IMG/VR virus record: IMGVR_UViG_3300042923_000601
Location: 182,690 to 246,689 of that record
Length of the DNA: 64,000 nt
Origin: a virus
Direction: 5' to 3' (one strand)
Shown: piece after piece, positions 16,336-26,259 of the stretch
Numbering within the stretch: the first letter of the stretch is position 1
Layout: each line of letters begins with the position of its first letter
Notes under the pieces: generated by a model
Told to the model about the DNA's origin: nothing
Seen by the model: the letters and a program-made list of their open reading frames with translations, nothing else
The model's database searches: none
Made by a program: the position numbers and the translations under genes

Positions 16336-16992
16336 GTGACCAAATACATCGCAATTGAGGGCCTCGACGGCTCCGGGAAGGCTACGACATCGGACGAAGT
16401 TGCCCATATCTTAACAATACACGGGTATACCGTCCAAGTCGTGTCGTTCCCCATGTACCAAAAGTGGCATTCGGCACCTATACGAAACCATTTAAACAAT
16501 AAGGAAGGAGGTCTATTTGGGGATAACCCATATCTGATCTCCTTCCTTTATGCTTTTGATCGCGCGTGTTGGGCTTTCACGCATAAGCTTAAAAAGAAGC
16601 CAGACTATGTTATCTTCGATCGGTACGCCACCAGTAATATGGTATATCAGGCGATGAAAGTTGATACCGACGAAAAGAAATACCGACTGATCAAGTTCAT
16701 TAAGGCGCTGGAGTACGGCTTCTTTCGGATACCTAAACCCGATCAAGTATTCATGCTTGAAGTACCGGTAGATGTATCAATCGAAAGACTTAAACAGCGC
16801 GCTGTGCAAGACAGGTACGAGAACGAAGAAACACAGGAACGTGCCCGCCTGAATATGATGAAAGTGGGCAATTGGCTAGGCTGGATTCGTATCCCAACCA
16901 GTTCGTCTAATGGGAAACGATACAGTAAAGAAGTTATCGCCCGTATGATTGTCGGGCCTTTGAAATACAAACACACATCTAATGAGGAGTGA
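16336..16992 (+). CDS. tmk: Thymidylate kinase (dTMP kinase)
   Basis: 218 residues from GTG 16336 with GAGGAGGG upstream. P-loop IEGLDGSGKATT (residues 7-18), DRY motif (VIFDRYATSNM) and LEVPVDVSIERLKQR are typical of dTMP kinase, which makes dTDP from dTMP. The P-loop has GKAT where most have GKST. The length is normal. It supplies dTTP for phage replication. It lies between RusA-like and a small gene in one short operon ending at the bidirectional terminator. Confidence 0.9.
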   Translation: MTKYIAIEGLDGSGKATTSDEVAHILTIHGYTVQVVSFPMYQKWHSAPIRNHLNNKEGGLFGDNPYLISFLYAFDRACWAFTHKLKKKPDYVIFDRYATSNMVYQAMKVDTDEKKYRLIKFIKALEYGFFRIPKPDQVFMLEVPVDVSIERLKQRAVQDRYENEETQERARLNMMKVGNWLGWIRIPTSSSNGKRYSKEVIARMIVGPLKYKHTSNEE

Positions 16993-16998
16993 CCATAA

Positions 16999-17367
16999 AT
17001 GAAATTGGCTAATCTTATCACACTGCGGGAGATTGCATACAATAAAACTCCCTTGGCTGAAATCGTAAAGACAGTAGCATCTGAGCGCCCTGCAGACATT
17101 GAAGTTATTTCTGCAGATACAACATCGCACACATATATCCGCACTGTCATGGATAAATCGGAACTGAACCGGCTTATCCTGGCCAGCATTGCAGAGCAGC
17201 TTGGTGAATTGGAATCGCATGAACCGCTAGAGGACCTTAACGTGTCATCAAGCGATGCGGCAGACGCCGTGAGAAATGCTGATCCATTCTTGTTTTTCCA
17301 GCTTGAGCCATCATTCCGTAAATCATGTAATGGTAATGTATATTATGTAGAAGCGTGCAGCGCATAA
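16999..17367 (+). CDS. Hypothetical protein
   Basis: 122 residues, ATG with GAGGAGTGA upstream, seven bases after tmk. Helical and acidic (LGELESHEPLEDLNVSSSDAADAV). No motif recognised. It is the last gene before a convergent terminator. Confidence 0.7.
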   Translation: MKLANLITLREIAYNKTPLAEIVKTVASERPADIEVISADTTSHTYIRTVMDKSELNRLILASIAEQLGELESHEPLEDLNVSSSDAADAVRNADPFLFFQLEPSFRKSCNGNVYYVEACSA

Positions 17368-17370
17368 GAA

Positions 17371-17406
17371 AACCGGTAGGGAGCAGATGCCCCTACCGGT
17401 CTTTTA
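17371..17406. terminator. Bidirectional terminator between convergent operons
   Basis: ACCGGTAGGG/CCCTACCGGT, followed by CTTTT on the + strand and by TTTTCTT on the - strand. It separates the + operon ending at 17367 from the - gene ending at 17410. Confidence 0.85.
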
Positions 17407-17409
17407 CGT

Positions 17410-19623
17410 TTAATTTGTGCCGTAGTAATAGTCGTTCATCATCTTGTCCAACTTGTGCTTTGGATATTTCTCCAGATTCAGCGTGTTGAACGTCTCATGG
17501 ATGGTATACAGGACAATCGCTTCATTCAGGATCGTTTTCTTATTCTCCAGAATGTCAACGTGTCCGCTGGACGCTGCTTCTTGTACATACTTACGGGAAC
17601 GACTTACTACCATAGCCTCGAACAAGGACTCAGGCTCATTCAGCCCGGTGTTACCAATACGAGCCTTACCAGCCGATTCTTCAAGAGAAGATTTCATCTT
17701 GTTGAGATCAGATGGAGTCAGCTTGTTCAGGAACTCCTGGTTCTCCTTGTCGCGCTTAGTGGCGCGTTTTTCTTCGTTTTCGATGACTTTAACAACCCGT
17801 TTTTTGATGATCTTGGTTGCATCGTCTTTACCGTTTGCCTTCGAGATGGTTTCCAGCAGCTCTCTTTCGTCGCTATCAAGGAAATCCAGCTCAGTAGGAT
17901 ATTGTCCTTCCTGCAGGCGGACGTGGATTGCATGAGGGATATTAGAAGTTGTCAAGCCATGAGTCTGGTCATAGAGAGCAGATTCCAGGCAAGCGCATTC
18001 CAAATTACCTTTCATGCAGGGGTTGGTTTGAATGGTTTTCTGCAGCACGTTCTTATCGGAATCGTCACCGGTGGTATCACGGACGACGGCACCGATAAAC
18101 CCGATTTCGTCAGCTGTTGCTTCAAACAATGTCAGATAGGACGCGCCGTCAAGGGCGGATTCAACCAGTTCTTCCATTGTACCGTGAGCATCTTCACGGA
18201 ATACTTTCTTCCCGTCGCCGTCTTTACCGGCAGCGAGGTAGCCAGAGAGTTTCTTTTTAGCTGCGGTGAGTTTTGCAATCTTCTTCTCGTCACCTTTAGC
18301 TTTCTTAATACCTTTATCCAAAATGGCGATAGCCTTTTCAACTTCACGAATTGCCGCGATGCGGTCAGAATCCTTTGTTGAACGGAGTGCACGTACTGCG
18401 GCATATCCAAAGACTGCAACCAAAGCTGCCAACGCACCTACTGTTTGTGTGTTATACACCACAAAGGATGGCAGTGCATCAATGAATTTTTGCATATACA
18501 GCTTACCCTTAGGGAGGGAGTAGCCTGCTTTAAGGCGTTCAGCATCAGAAGTTAGAGCTGTAATAAGAGCCTCTTCCTTATCCTCAACTTTCCCACCTGC
18601 TTCGGTCACATAGCCGCCGTTTTCAACTGCGAATATGATATCGTCAGCTGTTTCCAAGTTAAGCTCAGTGGATTCCTGAACTATACCAGCCTGAACAGCT
18701 GCTGCGGTGATCAGGTTTTGAACCTCACCTGTTCTGTCAATCAGGCTTTCCAGTCTGCTGAAAAGGTTCTGGTCGCCATTTGCTTCATTCGCTGCAACCA
18801 GTAACCGCGCTTGAATATCCTGAATATGTGCAATATACATCGACGCGTATTGTGCCTGTACTGGGAGTTTGATCGCGTCGGTTACTGCATTCAGGTACAA
18901 GTTCACGGTGAAGAGAACGGAACTAACGGAGAATCCCGGGATATTGAAAGCTTTGAAGCCCAGTGTAATCAAGTTGGCAACAGAGTCGCCCACTGTGATC
19001 GGAGCGTAGCTTTCAGTGTCCTGCAGTTTAGCGTTGATTGCTTTAGCGACATTAGAAACCGATCCCGCTTGATCCACTTCAGCCATATCCGATTCCGTGA
19101 AGGCACGGTAGGCACTGGATACCAGTTTAATGGTGGAGGAATCGCTGTAGTCGTTTTCCAGCAGGTGCTTGTAGAGTGCGCCGCTATGCTGGGCAAGGCG
19201 GTACGCAGATTCTGCAACGGAAGTCACGATAACGTTGGATTCCTGGATGTGCTTGTTGAAATCCTTAAAGGTCTTGATGTTGTTGTCACTTAGCACCTTG
19301 GTAAATGCAGACTCGAACATCGCTTTCAGCGGATGCGCGTAGTAATCCTTAGTCGATTCATCCAGAAGGAGTGAATCATGGAATACGGAGTAAACGGCTT
19401 CCTGTACAGCATAAATGGCAGCAGCGTCAACTGCATCAGCCTCGTTTACCCAACGTGTAAAGGCGTTGTTTTCCAGCATAGCGTATTCAGCTTCAAGTCC
19501 TTTGAGAGACTCGCTGATGAATTTAGCCTGGGCTTCTCCTTTGAGGCGCTGGTTTTCAATATCGGCTTTCTGACGGTTTCTCAAAGTAGATGCTTCGAGA
19601 ATGAATGAATCCATATCAAACAT
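17410..19623 (-). CDS. Large protein with ILE-A leader; possible virion-internal protein
   Basis: 737 residues; AAAGGGGA upstream of the ATG. The start MFDMDSFILEAS recalls the capsid-targeting leader of T4 internal protein III (from memory, ...QEFIAE-A), with a possible protease site after Glu10. Further sites of the same type occur (YVTEAGG, LTLFEATADE, ESLFEAMV). The body is mainly helical, with one good membrane-like segment (TVGALAALVAVFGYAAVRAL) followed by a Lys-rich coiled-coil region. No enzymatic motif. It lies beside baseplate genes but has its own leader. A packaged protein that may insert into a membrane is one reading; it could equally be an ordinary structural protein. Confidence 0.75.
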   Translation of the reverse strand: MFDMDSFILEASTLRNRQKADIENQRLKGEAQAKFISESLKGLEAEYAMLENNAFTRWVNEADAVDAAAIYAVQEAVYSVFHDSLLLDESTKDYYAHPLKAMFESAFTKVLSDNNIKTFKDFNKHIQESNVIVTSVAESAYRLAQHSGALYKHLLENDYSDSSTIKLVSSAYRAFTESDMAEVDQAGSVSNVAKAINAKLQDTESYAPITVGDSVANLITLGFKAFNIPGFSVSSVLFTVNLYLNAVTDAIKLPVQAQYASMYIAHIQDIQARLLVAANEANGDQNLFSRLESLIDRTGEVQNLITAAAVQAGIVQESTELNLETADDIIFAVENGGYVTEAGGKVEDKEEALITALTSDAERLKAGYSLPKGKLYMQKFIDALPSFVVYNTQTVGALAALVAVFGYAAVRALRSTKDSDRIAAIREVEKAIAILDKGIKKAKGDEKKIAKLTAAKKKLSGYLAAGKDGDGKKVFREDAHGTMEELVESALDGASYLTLFEATADEIGFIGAVVRDTTGDDSDKNVLQKTIQTNPCMKGNLECACLESALYDQTHGLTTSNIPHAIHVRLQEGQYPTELDFLDSDERELLETISKANGKDDATKIIKKRVVKVIENEEKRATKRDKENQEFLNKLTPSDLNKMKSSLEESAGKARIGNTGLNEPESLFEAMVVSRSRKYVQEAASSGHVDILENKKTILNEAIVLYTIHETFNTLNLEKYPKHKLDKMMNDYYYGTN

Positions 19624-19687
19624 GGAAATTCCCCTTTCTTTGCGTAGAGTAACTTAATTGGATGTTTTGTTTATCTTTTTGCACGGA

Positions 19688-22345
19688 TTACACTAAGAGA
19701 ATGTCAATCGTGATTTTATCCAAATCAAGCTTAACAAACTCTGCAACGTAGTCAAGAAGCTCGTCCTGTGTCATGGCTGATACGGGCTTAGTGTTATTGA
19801 CCACGGCCTGATACAGTGTCGTGTAGTCATTCACGCCAGCAAGCTCAAATGACAGGATGCGGTTCTGTGTATACTTGAACTCATTCTCAACTTGCGTGAT
19901 GATATTGGAGAAATAGATGCTCTTTGATGTGTCAAGAACGTTAATCTCCTCGACAAGTGGTTTGATAAATGAACGGATGTCAGCCACAATGGTGGTATCT
20001 ACCCGGTTAGAGGATACACGTGCTCTGAATCTAAGACTGATATTTAAGCGATCAAGCAGTGTAGTAGATTCGCCCATAGTGAAGTACTTGGACCGTCCAT
20101 ACGTTGCAAAGAACTTAAAGTCAATGGACGAGTTATTCTTAATGAGCTGTAGCATACTGGTGATAGTTGCATTTGTCCGCTGGATGACTTCCGATATGTG
20201 AGTGATGTTCGACCGAATGTCACTGTACCGAATCAGCGGCAGCTGTTTAAGGCTAAAGGATACATTCCCACCCCCATTGTCCACGAGGGATACAGGAGCG
20301 TTGATCATTTTACTCATATTGAGCATGAATACAGAGCGGTCTTGTGCATTTGAGTACACGTTAACCAGCCCATACGCATCCAGACCCGGGATTAGATCGC
20401 CAAGATCACCTTTATCCACGAACACCCCGTCAGGGTCTTTGAAGTAAATACCAATCCCTAGCCGGACATTTGTTGTCGGTGTAATGAAGTCAAAGGTGTT
20501 TGTGGTTTTAACTTGATACACGGTGTTTATAATACGAAGCTTATCTTCCATTGTAATATAGTCATCGGTAGACATAGTGCCTTGTGCAACAAAGTAGTTA
20601 TCCAGACGATTGTAAGATGTGACCTGCATATTGAAGTAGCCTGTGATCTCGCCATCCACATCTTCTGAGTATACTAATCCAAATACCTTAATAGCATCCG
20701 GATCAAGGATATTACCACCGTCGTCAACAACCCCTGGTGGGATTTCACTCGCTGGGATCAGGTTCATGGTTATAGTGTAATGATTTTCCCCAGCAATGGC
20801 ATTGCGGGTCATGGTCATTCGGTTAATGATAAACTGAATCACCGCATCATCATTCGAGTAATCAAGCTGCATGAGGTTTAAGTTACTCACGCTGTTCATG
20901 TACATCGACGTTGACGGCGGGTCTTCATTGATTACAATCAGATACGGGCAGCCAAATAAAAACTTCGACGTGTCATTCTCAAGCTGTGTGATGAGTGCTG
21001 GGGTTAACGGCGTATTATTTTTCTCAACTACGAAGTGATTACCGGCAGTCAAGGAATACGCCGCCGTTGGTTTGATGATACGACGTTTCGTCTGTACATA
21101 ATGAGCATCAATATCTGCATCAGTCAGACGTGCATTCAGTGAATTGGTAGGAATGATATTCGACTCAGCGTCACGCATAATCATAAACGCGGTGAACTGC
21201 TTCTCGAAAATGTCGATCCGTTTCTTGATGAAAACCATATTATCCACTTCGTCAATGGTGCTGAAATAGTTGTTCAGGTCTAATTCAGTATCCATACTAC
21301 GAAGTGTGGATTTGTAGGTGATGATCAACTTCCGAATATCTTCTGTGCCCAAGGATGCAGTTCCACCTATAGAGTTGGTTGCAACTACAGGGTAGAAGTA
21401 TGACCCGGTGTAATCAATGGTGTCACCATAGGTCTGAGGGATAATACTGACATCACCTGACCGGTACGTAAAGTTCCCTTTATCGCCCAGTGTGGTATAG
21501 ATGTCAACGCGGAACTCAGAGTTAAAGCCCGGCGTGAACGTATCTGGTACATATAGACGTATTAGACCGGGAGTTGCGTTGTCATAATACACATATGTCC
21601 CATTCCCAGTCATCTTTGAGCGATAGTTCATTTTTGAAATCGGAGAATACTCAGTTGAGTCAGCTGCTTTGTAGTAAACGTTGAAGTATGCCAGCTCGCC
21701 TTCATATTTAAAGTCAAACCCGTTCAGGAATAACTGATCGGTTTCAATGACGTTGTAATACTGGTACTGCTTTTCCAGTTGGAAAAGTGTCAAGGTAATC
21801 ATCAGATACTCTGAAGCTTCAATCTTCCGGGTTGTTGCAATCAGCGGGTTGTTACTGGTATACAGTGGGTTATCCCCTGTCATCATGTACTGTGCGCCAT
21901 ACAGGAGTTTACCAGCCGTGTAGCGAGCGCTGATTTTAATATCATACGGAAGCATAAACTTAACGTCAGAAATGGAGATAATGGTGTCTGCTCCAAGGAC
22001 AAACTCCAAGGTAGTAGCTGATGTCATGAAATTTGCACGAAGATATTCCGTCGGGATACCCAGCGCGATTGTGATAACAGCCGGAGTTGCGTTAGGTAGC
22101 GTGAGGTCAGGATAGGTTGCGGCCTCCTGAATAAGTGTTTCACGGGATGCGGTCGCTGTATGCATTTCTCTTGCCCGGATCGCACCCGCAACAACAGAGT
22201 TCTCAAACACGGTACCCAATGTCTCTGCAATAACTGCGAACATCCCTGTACGGGACTTAGTGACCTCAGAGTAGGCATCCGCATCAAAATGCTGTGGTGC
22301 GATGTCATTCATGATCTTTTGGATCAAGTCTGTCTTTAATATCAT
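19688..22345 (-). CDS. Large baseplate wedge protein, gp6-like
   Basis: 885 residues. The start is placed at ATG 22345, which follows AGGAGGGAAAATA; the upstream in-frame start overlaps the previous gene. It is large and beta-rich. The order of features (N-terminal helical segment, AAATYPDLTLPNATPA, central TASLGTEDIRKLIITYKS with STLRSMDTELDLNNYF, then C-terminal repeats of extended strands) recalls the large wedge proteins of jumbo myophages, equivalent to T4 gp6. It would form the iris-like ring of the baseplate. It is cotranscribed with the upstream virion gene. Confidence 0.6.
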   Translation of the reverse strand: MILKTDLIQKIMNDIAPQHFDADAYSEVTKSRTGMFAVIAETLGTVFENSVVAGAIRAREMHTATASRETLIQEAATYPDLTLPNATPAVITIALGIPTEYLRANFMTSATTLEFVLGADTIISISDVKFMLPYDIKISARYTAGKLLYGAQYMMTGDNPLYTSNNPLIATTRKIEASEYLMITLTLFQLEKQYQYYNVIETDQLFLNGFDFKYEGELAYFNVYYKAADSTEYSPISKMNYRSKMTGNGTYVYYDNATPGLIRLYVPDTFTPGFNSEFRVDIYTTLGDKGNFTYRSGDVSIIPQTYGDTIDYTGSYFYPVVATNSIGGTASLGTEDIRKLIITYKSTLRSMDTELDLNNYFSTIDEVDNMVFIKKRIDIFEKQFTAFMIMRDAESNIIPTNSLNARLTDADIDAHYVQTKRRIIKPTAAYSLTAGNHFVVEKNNTPLTPALITQLENDTSKFLFGCPYLIVINEDPPSTSMYMNSVSNLNLMQLDYSNDDAVIQFIINRMTMTRNAIAGENHYTITMNLIPASEIPPGVVDDGGNILDPDAIKVFGLVYSEDVDGEITGYFNMQVTSYNRLDNYFVAQGTMSTDDYITMEDKLRIINTVYQVKTTNTFDFITPTTNVRLGIGIYFKDPDGVFVDKGDLGDLIPGLDAYGLVNVYSNAQDRSVFMLNMSKMINAPVSLVDNGGGNVSFSLKQLPLIRYSDIRSNITHISEVIQRTNATITSMLQLIKNNSSIDFKFFATYGRSKYFTMGESTTLLDRLNISLRFRARVSSNRVDTTIVADIRSFIKPLVEEINVLDTSKSIYFSNIITQVENEFKYTQNRILSFELAGVNDYTTLYQAVVNNTKPVSAMTQDELLDYVAEFVKLDLDKITIDILLV

Positions 22346-22356
22346 TATTTTCCCTC

Positions 22357-23445
22357 CTATATCCACCGTAGATAGAATCTACCGTTTGATAATTCAATCT
22401 TTGGAGCATTAACGAGTGGAACGCCTATTGTGTCATTTACCCTGTCATATGATGGGTAGTATGAACCAGTGTCGTCCAGTAATTTCATTACCTCGTCTGA
22501 CCGGGATTTCTTTGCAAATCCGGAGATCGTGTTTAATTCAGATAATACAACAGGGTCGAGAATGCCGCTCTTAGACTTCATTGCGTACTCAAAATTGATA
22601 GTATACTCAGAATGTGAGAGCTGATCCTTTGTCGTTGCAAATGCGCTGTCAGGGCGGTTCTTAGGGAATACACCCTGGAGCTTCTCCCAGTATACCAGCT
22701 CAGATCCGTCTGCTTTTGTTACAAGGTAATACATAGATACAGCATAATCCAGAATACCATGCTCGATGTAGTAATCCTTAGGAGCCATATCGCCCAAGAA
22801 CACCATTTCAATGTAATCTGTCCACAGGGCAATGGTCTTATATACCGGAAGGAATTTGCTATCATGTAAGGTCAGTGAGAAGGAACCCGCCGACCTAGAA
22901 TGTATCGCATGCTTCCCGTACTTGATCTTCATACCATGATGCGTTTCGCCCTTTTCGAGTGTATCCAGTGACTGATCCTCTGGACTAAACCCCGTGCAGA
23001 AGTTTGTGAAGATTGGCATGTATGCATTAGGGAACCCTGTGTTCTGCTGGAGCATAGCAAGGTTCTCTTTATCAACCGCCGTCCCGTTACGAGCAAGTTC
23101 CCTAAAAGCAAGCCGGGATGCTGTCTGTTGGTTCATGTTAAGCTGAGTTAGATTCTTTTCGTCAAAGATATTAAGGTCGGGTCTGGTCATGAAGATGTAT
23201 CCTCGATGTCCACCTGGCCATAGGTATCCTTCCGGTAAATCAAACCGGTTGAACTTCGTTAAGTGATGGAGATACCCATCACCACTAACTGAGTCGTCAG
23301 AGCTGAGCCCTTTACCGGGATATAAAAGCGCCTGACCATCTGCATTCATTGCAAACTGAGCAAGCGTACCGGAGTATTGCACTGGAGCTTTGGGTGTCAT
23401 CATTGATGCAGTACTGACCGTTTTACCGTCTACGATATTAGCCAT
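22357..23445 (-). CDS. Virion structural protein, probably tail/baseplate
   Basis: 362 residues from ATG 23445 (AAAGGAG about 10 bases upstream; the in-frame start at 23463 lies before that site). Aromatic-rich beta protein (GYLWPGGHRGYIFMTRPDLN; FYLRWI C-terminus) with no enzyme motif. It is the first gene of the minus operon that continues into the large gp6-like protein, 11 bases away, so a tail or baseplate role is likely by context only. Confidence 0.7.
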   Translation of the reverse strand: MANIVDGKTVSTASMMTPKAPVQYSGTLAQFAMNADGQALLYPGKGLSSDDSVSGDGYLHHLTKFNRFDLPEGYLWPGGHRGYIFMTRPDLNIFDEKNLTQLNMNQQTASRLAFRELARNGTAVDKENLAMLQQNTGFPNAYMPIFTNFCTGFSPEDQSLDTLEKGETHHGMKIKYGKHAIHSRSAGSFSLTLHDSKFLPVYKTIALWTDYIEMVFLGDMAPKDYYIEHGILDYAVSMYYLVTKADGSELVYWEKLQGVFPKNRPDSAFATTKDQLSHSEYTINFEYAMKSKSGILDPVVLSELNTISGFAKKSRSDEVMKLLDDTGSYYPSYDRVNDTIGVPLVNAPKIELSNGRFYLRWI

Positions 23446-23529
23446 GTATTCCACTCCTTTCATTGATCTAGGTGGTATTTATGGTATGTCCTGATGATAC
23501 GCATGTGTATAATCATCTATATATTGGAC

Positions 23530-23540
23530 TATATATTATC
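23530..23540 (+). promoter_or_regulatory. Candidate promoter element in a divergent intergenic region
   Basis: TATATATTATC, one base different from the recurrent TATATATTATA element, lies 50 bases upstream of the + gene at 23581. The interval 23446-23580 separates divergent genes and also contains TGTATAATCATCTATATA, which may serve either strand. Confidence 0.4.
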
Positions 23541-23580
23541 TTCGTGTAAGGCCAAGCAATTCAGGAGGTGTTTCATATAT

Positions 23581-23763
23581 ATGAGTATTAAACTCGTGTT
23601 TAAAGAGGAGTACCTAAGAGGGCGCAAGCAACGGAAGACAGCACGGACTATCGTGAAAACGACAGACGTTGTGCTTGAAACTGTTGAACAAATTGTGCCG
23701 GGTAAAGCTGGTAAAAGTGCCAGACTGCTCCGTGAACTTCTGAGAATTATCTCAGGACAATAG
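23581..23763 (+). CDS. Small basic protein with shared KLVFKEEYL leader
   Basis: 60 residues from ATG 23581 with AGGAGGTG upstream. It begins MSIKLVFKEEYLRGRK, closely like the starts of the proteins at 61883 (MTLKLVFREDYLQRKG) and 34371 (MLNLAFKESYLEER), both minus strand. The rest is helical and basic (RKTARTIVKTTDVV). A shared N-terminal peptide on unrelated proteins suggests a localisation or docking signal. Function unknown. Confidence 0.7.
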   Translation: MSIKLVFKEEYLRGRKQRKTARTIVKTTDVVLETVEQIVPGKAGKSARLLRELLRIISGQ

Positions 23764-23850
23764 AGACAAAACTTGCTCATCCCCTGCCCACCTAAAAGTC
23801 AGCCACTATGGCAAATAAACTAAATCAAGCTCGGGGGAGCGGTAAAATCT

Positions 23851-24021
23851 ATGTCTAAACACGAAGTAATTGTGCGCCGTAGTTGTACAGCCCCTCATAA
23901 CCATCCAGAGGGGGATACAACAATGAACGGTATCATAATTATTATTGACGCACTTTTTGGCAAGAAGTCTGACAAGAAGAAACCAAAGAATGATTCCTAT
24001 ACAGTCAAGTTCCATTGTTAA
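23851..24021 (+). CDS. Small ORF, possibly translated from one of two starts
   Basis: 56 codons from ATG 23851 (GGGGGAG 11 bases upstream), or 32 codons from ATG 23923, which has a better-placed AGAGGGGGA. The shorter product would be a hydrophobic NGIIIIIDALFG followed by a Lys-rich tail. It lies in the 388-base gap between genes and ends before a terminator. Either start is plausible; function unknown. Confidence 0.45.
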   Translation: MSKHEVIVRRSCTAPHNHPEGDTTMNGIIIIIDALFGKKSDKKKPKNDSYTVKFHC

Positions 24022-24038
24022 TATATAGCGTTACAAAA

Positions 24039-24073
24039 GAATACCTGTCCAGGGAGTCAGGTATTCTTTTTTT
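24039..24073 (+). terminator. Rho-independent terminator
   Basis: GAATACCTG/CAGGTATTC with a 10-nt loop, followed by seven T. Ends the small transcript 23581-24021. Confidence 0.85.
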
Positions 24074-24151
24074 GCTTTTAGCACGAAAAACGTCTAGTAT
24101 TCTGCACGTCGAACAAGATAATATACTTAAATACATGAAGGAGGGCACGAC

Positions 24152-25291
24152 ATGATCATCGAACAGCTTATCACGTTCGGTAAGATGATGCAGAAAGAAT
24201 GGTCACTTATCACGAGCAAGACTCATGTCAACTTTGGTCAAAGTCCGACGCGGAATAAATCCATATCGTCACTTGCCAATGACAGTACTTATTTTTACCC
24301 GGTTGTAGGCTCGGAATACCTTTCCGCCGATGAACTGGTTATGCTCACTCGGGCATTTGAACGGTCGTATGCCGTATTCACCCGTACAGCATTCTCTCTC
24401 ATCCCGGCAGTTGAGGTTCCAAGTTTCACGAATGCCACCGTTCGTAACTACCTCACCCAGTTCCATACAAACATGAACACGGTTCCTAACTGGGGCGGTA
24501 CGATTGACAAGAATAATGGATTCACACTCAATGAAACGTCTCTTAATGAGGCATCAACGGGTGGCCCTGACCCTATCGGCGGTCCACTGGGGCCGATTGA
24601 AACAAACGTTAAACGGGCAGAGCCATTTAAAAAGGCAACTACTCTTTTTTCGGATTTGGATTGGAAGAAAGCAAACGATATGTTACCTACCACTATGCAA
24701 GTGCCTGTTAAATTTGTGTCTAGGGACACAAAGGCAGAGGCGGTTGTCGATGTTATGGTAAATATCAAGGCAACAATGCACCGCTCGGCGTCAAGCCCGC
24801 TGGTACAGGACATTGCCAACAGCGTTAACGGCAAGAGAGGACTTCTGAACTTCGTTAAATGGTTCTCCGGTGAACAAAAATCATTGTCGGACTTGCTGTT
24901 TGGTGTTAGCCAGATGAAGTTCGATATTCAGAATAAGAAAGCCAGCCCTTGGGTTGAGGCGTTTAAACGCCGCGCTCGTCTGGCTCAGGGTGGATCGGCT
25001 ATGCTGATGAACAACCTGAAACCAATCGCAACCCTTTGTGTAACCATGAACGAAGTTAACGCTCTGAAAACGCAATACGACATTGATGTTTTTAAAGACG
25101 TTAAGAAAATCATGGACGCTTACTACCTGCTCGGATTCTGCATCGTTGACCAAGTGAACGAAGTCGTATACGTTCGTTACGACTCACAGGTTGACTTTCA
25201 AGAGTTCCCATACAAAACACTGGAACGCGAAGCAGCCAGCCAAGACCGTACCCTTAAGGATATGGTTAAAGCTATGGGCGCACTTCGCTAA
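24152..25291 (+). CDS. Probable virion or accessory structural protein
   Basis: 379 residues, ATG with GAAGGAGGG upstream. A flexible Gly/Pro-rich stretch around residues 132-150 (ASTGGPDPIGGPLGPIE) splits the protein in two. It is preceded by SLNE-AS, which fits the (L/I)xE-A cleavage type. The C-terminal half is compact and basic. It heads the + operon that runs into the putative internal-protein cluster. A DATAATATACTTA-like AT motif lies at 24117-24129. No known family. Confidence 0.65.
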   Translation: MIIEQLITFGKMMQKEWSLITSKTHVNFGQSPTRNKSISSLANDSTYFYPVVGSEYLSADELVMLTRAFERSYAVFTRTAFSLIPAVEVPSFTNATVRNYLTQFHTNMNTVPNWGGTIDKNNGFTLNETSLNEASTGGPDPIGGPLGPIETNVKRAEPFKKATTLFSDLDWKKANDMLPTTMQVPVKFVSRDTKAEAVVDVMVNIKATMHRSASSPLVQDIANSVNGKRGLLNFVKWFSGEQKSLSDLLFGVSQMKFDIQNKKASPWVEAFKRRARLAQGGSAMLMNNLKPIATLCVTMNEVNALKTQYDIDVFKDVKKIMDAYYLLGFCIVDQVNEVVYVRYDSQVDFQEFPYKTLEREAASQDRTLKDMVKAMGALR

Positions 25292-25308
25292 TAAAGGAGG
25301 GTTATCCA

Positions 25309-26253
25309 ATGCACGATCAGTTGCTACTCTTTGAGCATATTAAAGAGCATTACGATGCTCCTATGCGGTCACGCTTTATGAGCATGACTGAAGCAGAGCA
25401 GGTTACGGTGGGGCGGAATCTGGTAGACAGAATCTATGTCACCATCGCCGAGAAGTATAATGAAGTCGATTTCGAGAATATTCCGGCATCCAAAGGTGAC
25501 ATCACCAAGCTGCCTGAGTATGCTAACCTCAAAGCGTCTCTTACCCTTCTGGCCGAGATCGAGAAAAGTTCGAATCAATCGATCCCGGAGATTAAGGTCC
25601 TGACTGACGCACTTCAATATTTGGAGATGTTCTCTAGCGACTTCTATATGGGATTCGTTAAGAAGAATGCTTCGATTATCATGACCTATAACCTTCTTGC
25701 AATGTCGGTTATTTGCGGGACATCCTTGATGATCTCCGTTCTGGTTGATTACGTCAACCTGGGTAACACCGACAGCGTACAGGTAATCATCAATACCAAA
25801 TACCGTAAAGGTCAAAAGTACCTACTGATCGATTCTTTGAATCAGTTCTGTGTACAGGCCAGAAACGGTGCATTCAAACGCAACCTTACTGCAATGGCTA
25901 AACCGGCTCCAATCCAAGAAGCTGTGCTTACATCCATTGCATTCTACTCTGCAGCTGTATTTGCAGCCTTCACTATTATCCCTCTGATTAAAGAATTGAT
26001 CTATCTCTTCTACTTCAGCCGGATGAAAATCAGTGAGGCTGCAAAAATTCAGGCTGATCTTCTGAATGCTAACATTCAGTCGGTTCAGGCTTCGGGGAAA
26101 GCGACAGATAAGATGGTTCGCATCCAAAGCTGGTTTGCGGATAAGCTGTCTAAGATTTCCCATGTATTCGCTTTTAACTATGAAAAGAATGAGCGGAAGG
26201 CACAGGCTGAAGCAAAAGCCAAGCTTACCCAATCCGATATCGTTCTCTTCTAA
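25309..26253 (+). CDS. Integral membrane protein, unknown function
   Basis: 314 residues, AAAGGAGGG upstream. There are two hydrophobic segments: around residues 124-147 (LLAMSVICGTSLMISVLVDY) and 205-230 (SIAFYSAAVFAAFTIIPLIK). A long C-terminal charged helix follows (KNERKAQAEAKAKL). It is 17 bases after the previous gene and ends in a hairpin. A phage protein with two spans in a structural operon might be a virion-borne channel or a host-membrane factor; neither can be shown. Confidence 0.7.
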   Translation: MHDQLLLFEHIKEHYDAPMRSRFMSMTEAEQVTVGRNLVDRIYVTIAEKYNEVDFENIPASKGDITKLPEYANLKASLTLLAEIEKSSNQSIPEIKVLTDALQYLEMFSSDFYMGFVKKNASIIMTYNLLAMSVICGTSLMISVLVDYVNLGNTDSVQVIINTKYRKGQKYLLIDSLNQFCVQARNGAFKRNLTAMAKPAPIQEAVLTSIAFYSAAVFAAFTIIPLIKELIYLFYFSRMKISEAAKIQADLLNANIQSVQASGKATDKMVRIQSWFADKLSKISHVFAFNYEKNERKAQAEAKAKLTQSDIVLF

Positions 26254-26259
26254 AACTGT

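Noticed and set aside
17455-18381. 308-residue open frame on the plus strand
   Set aside because: Antisense to the 737-residue gene, which has a good start signal and coherent protein features; the plus frame has neither.
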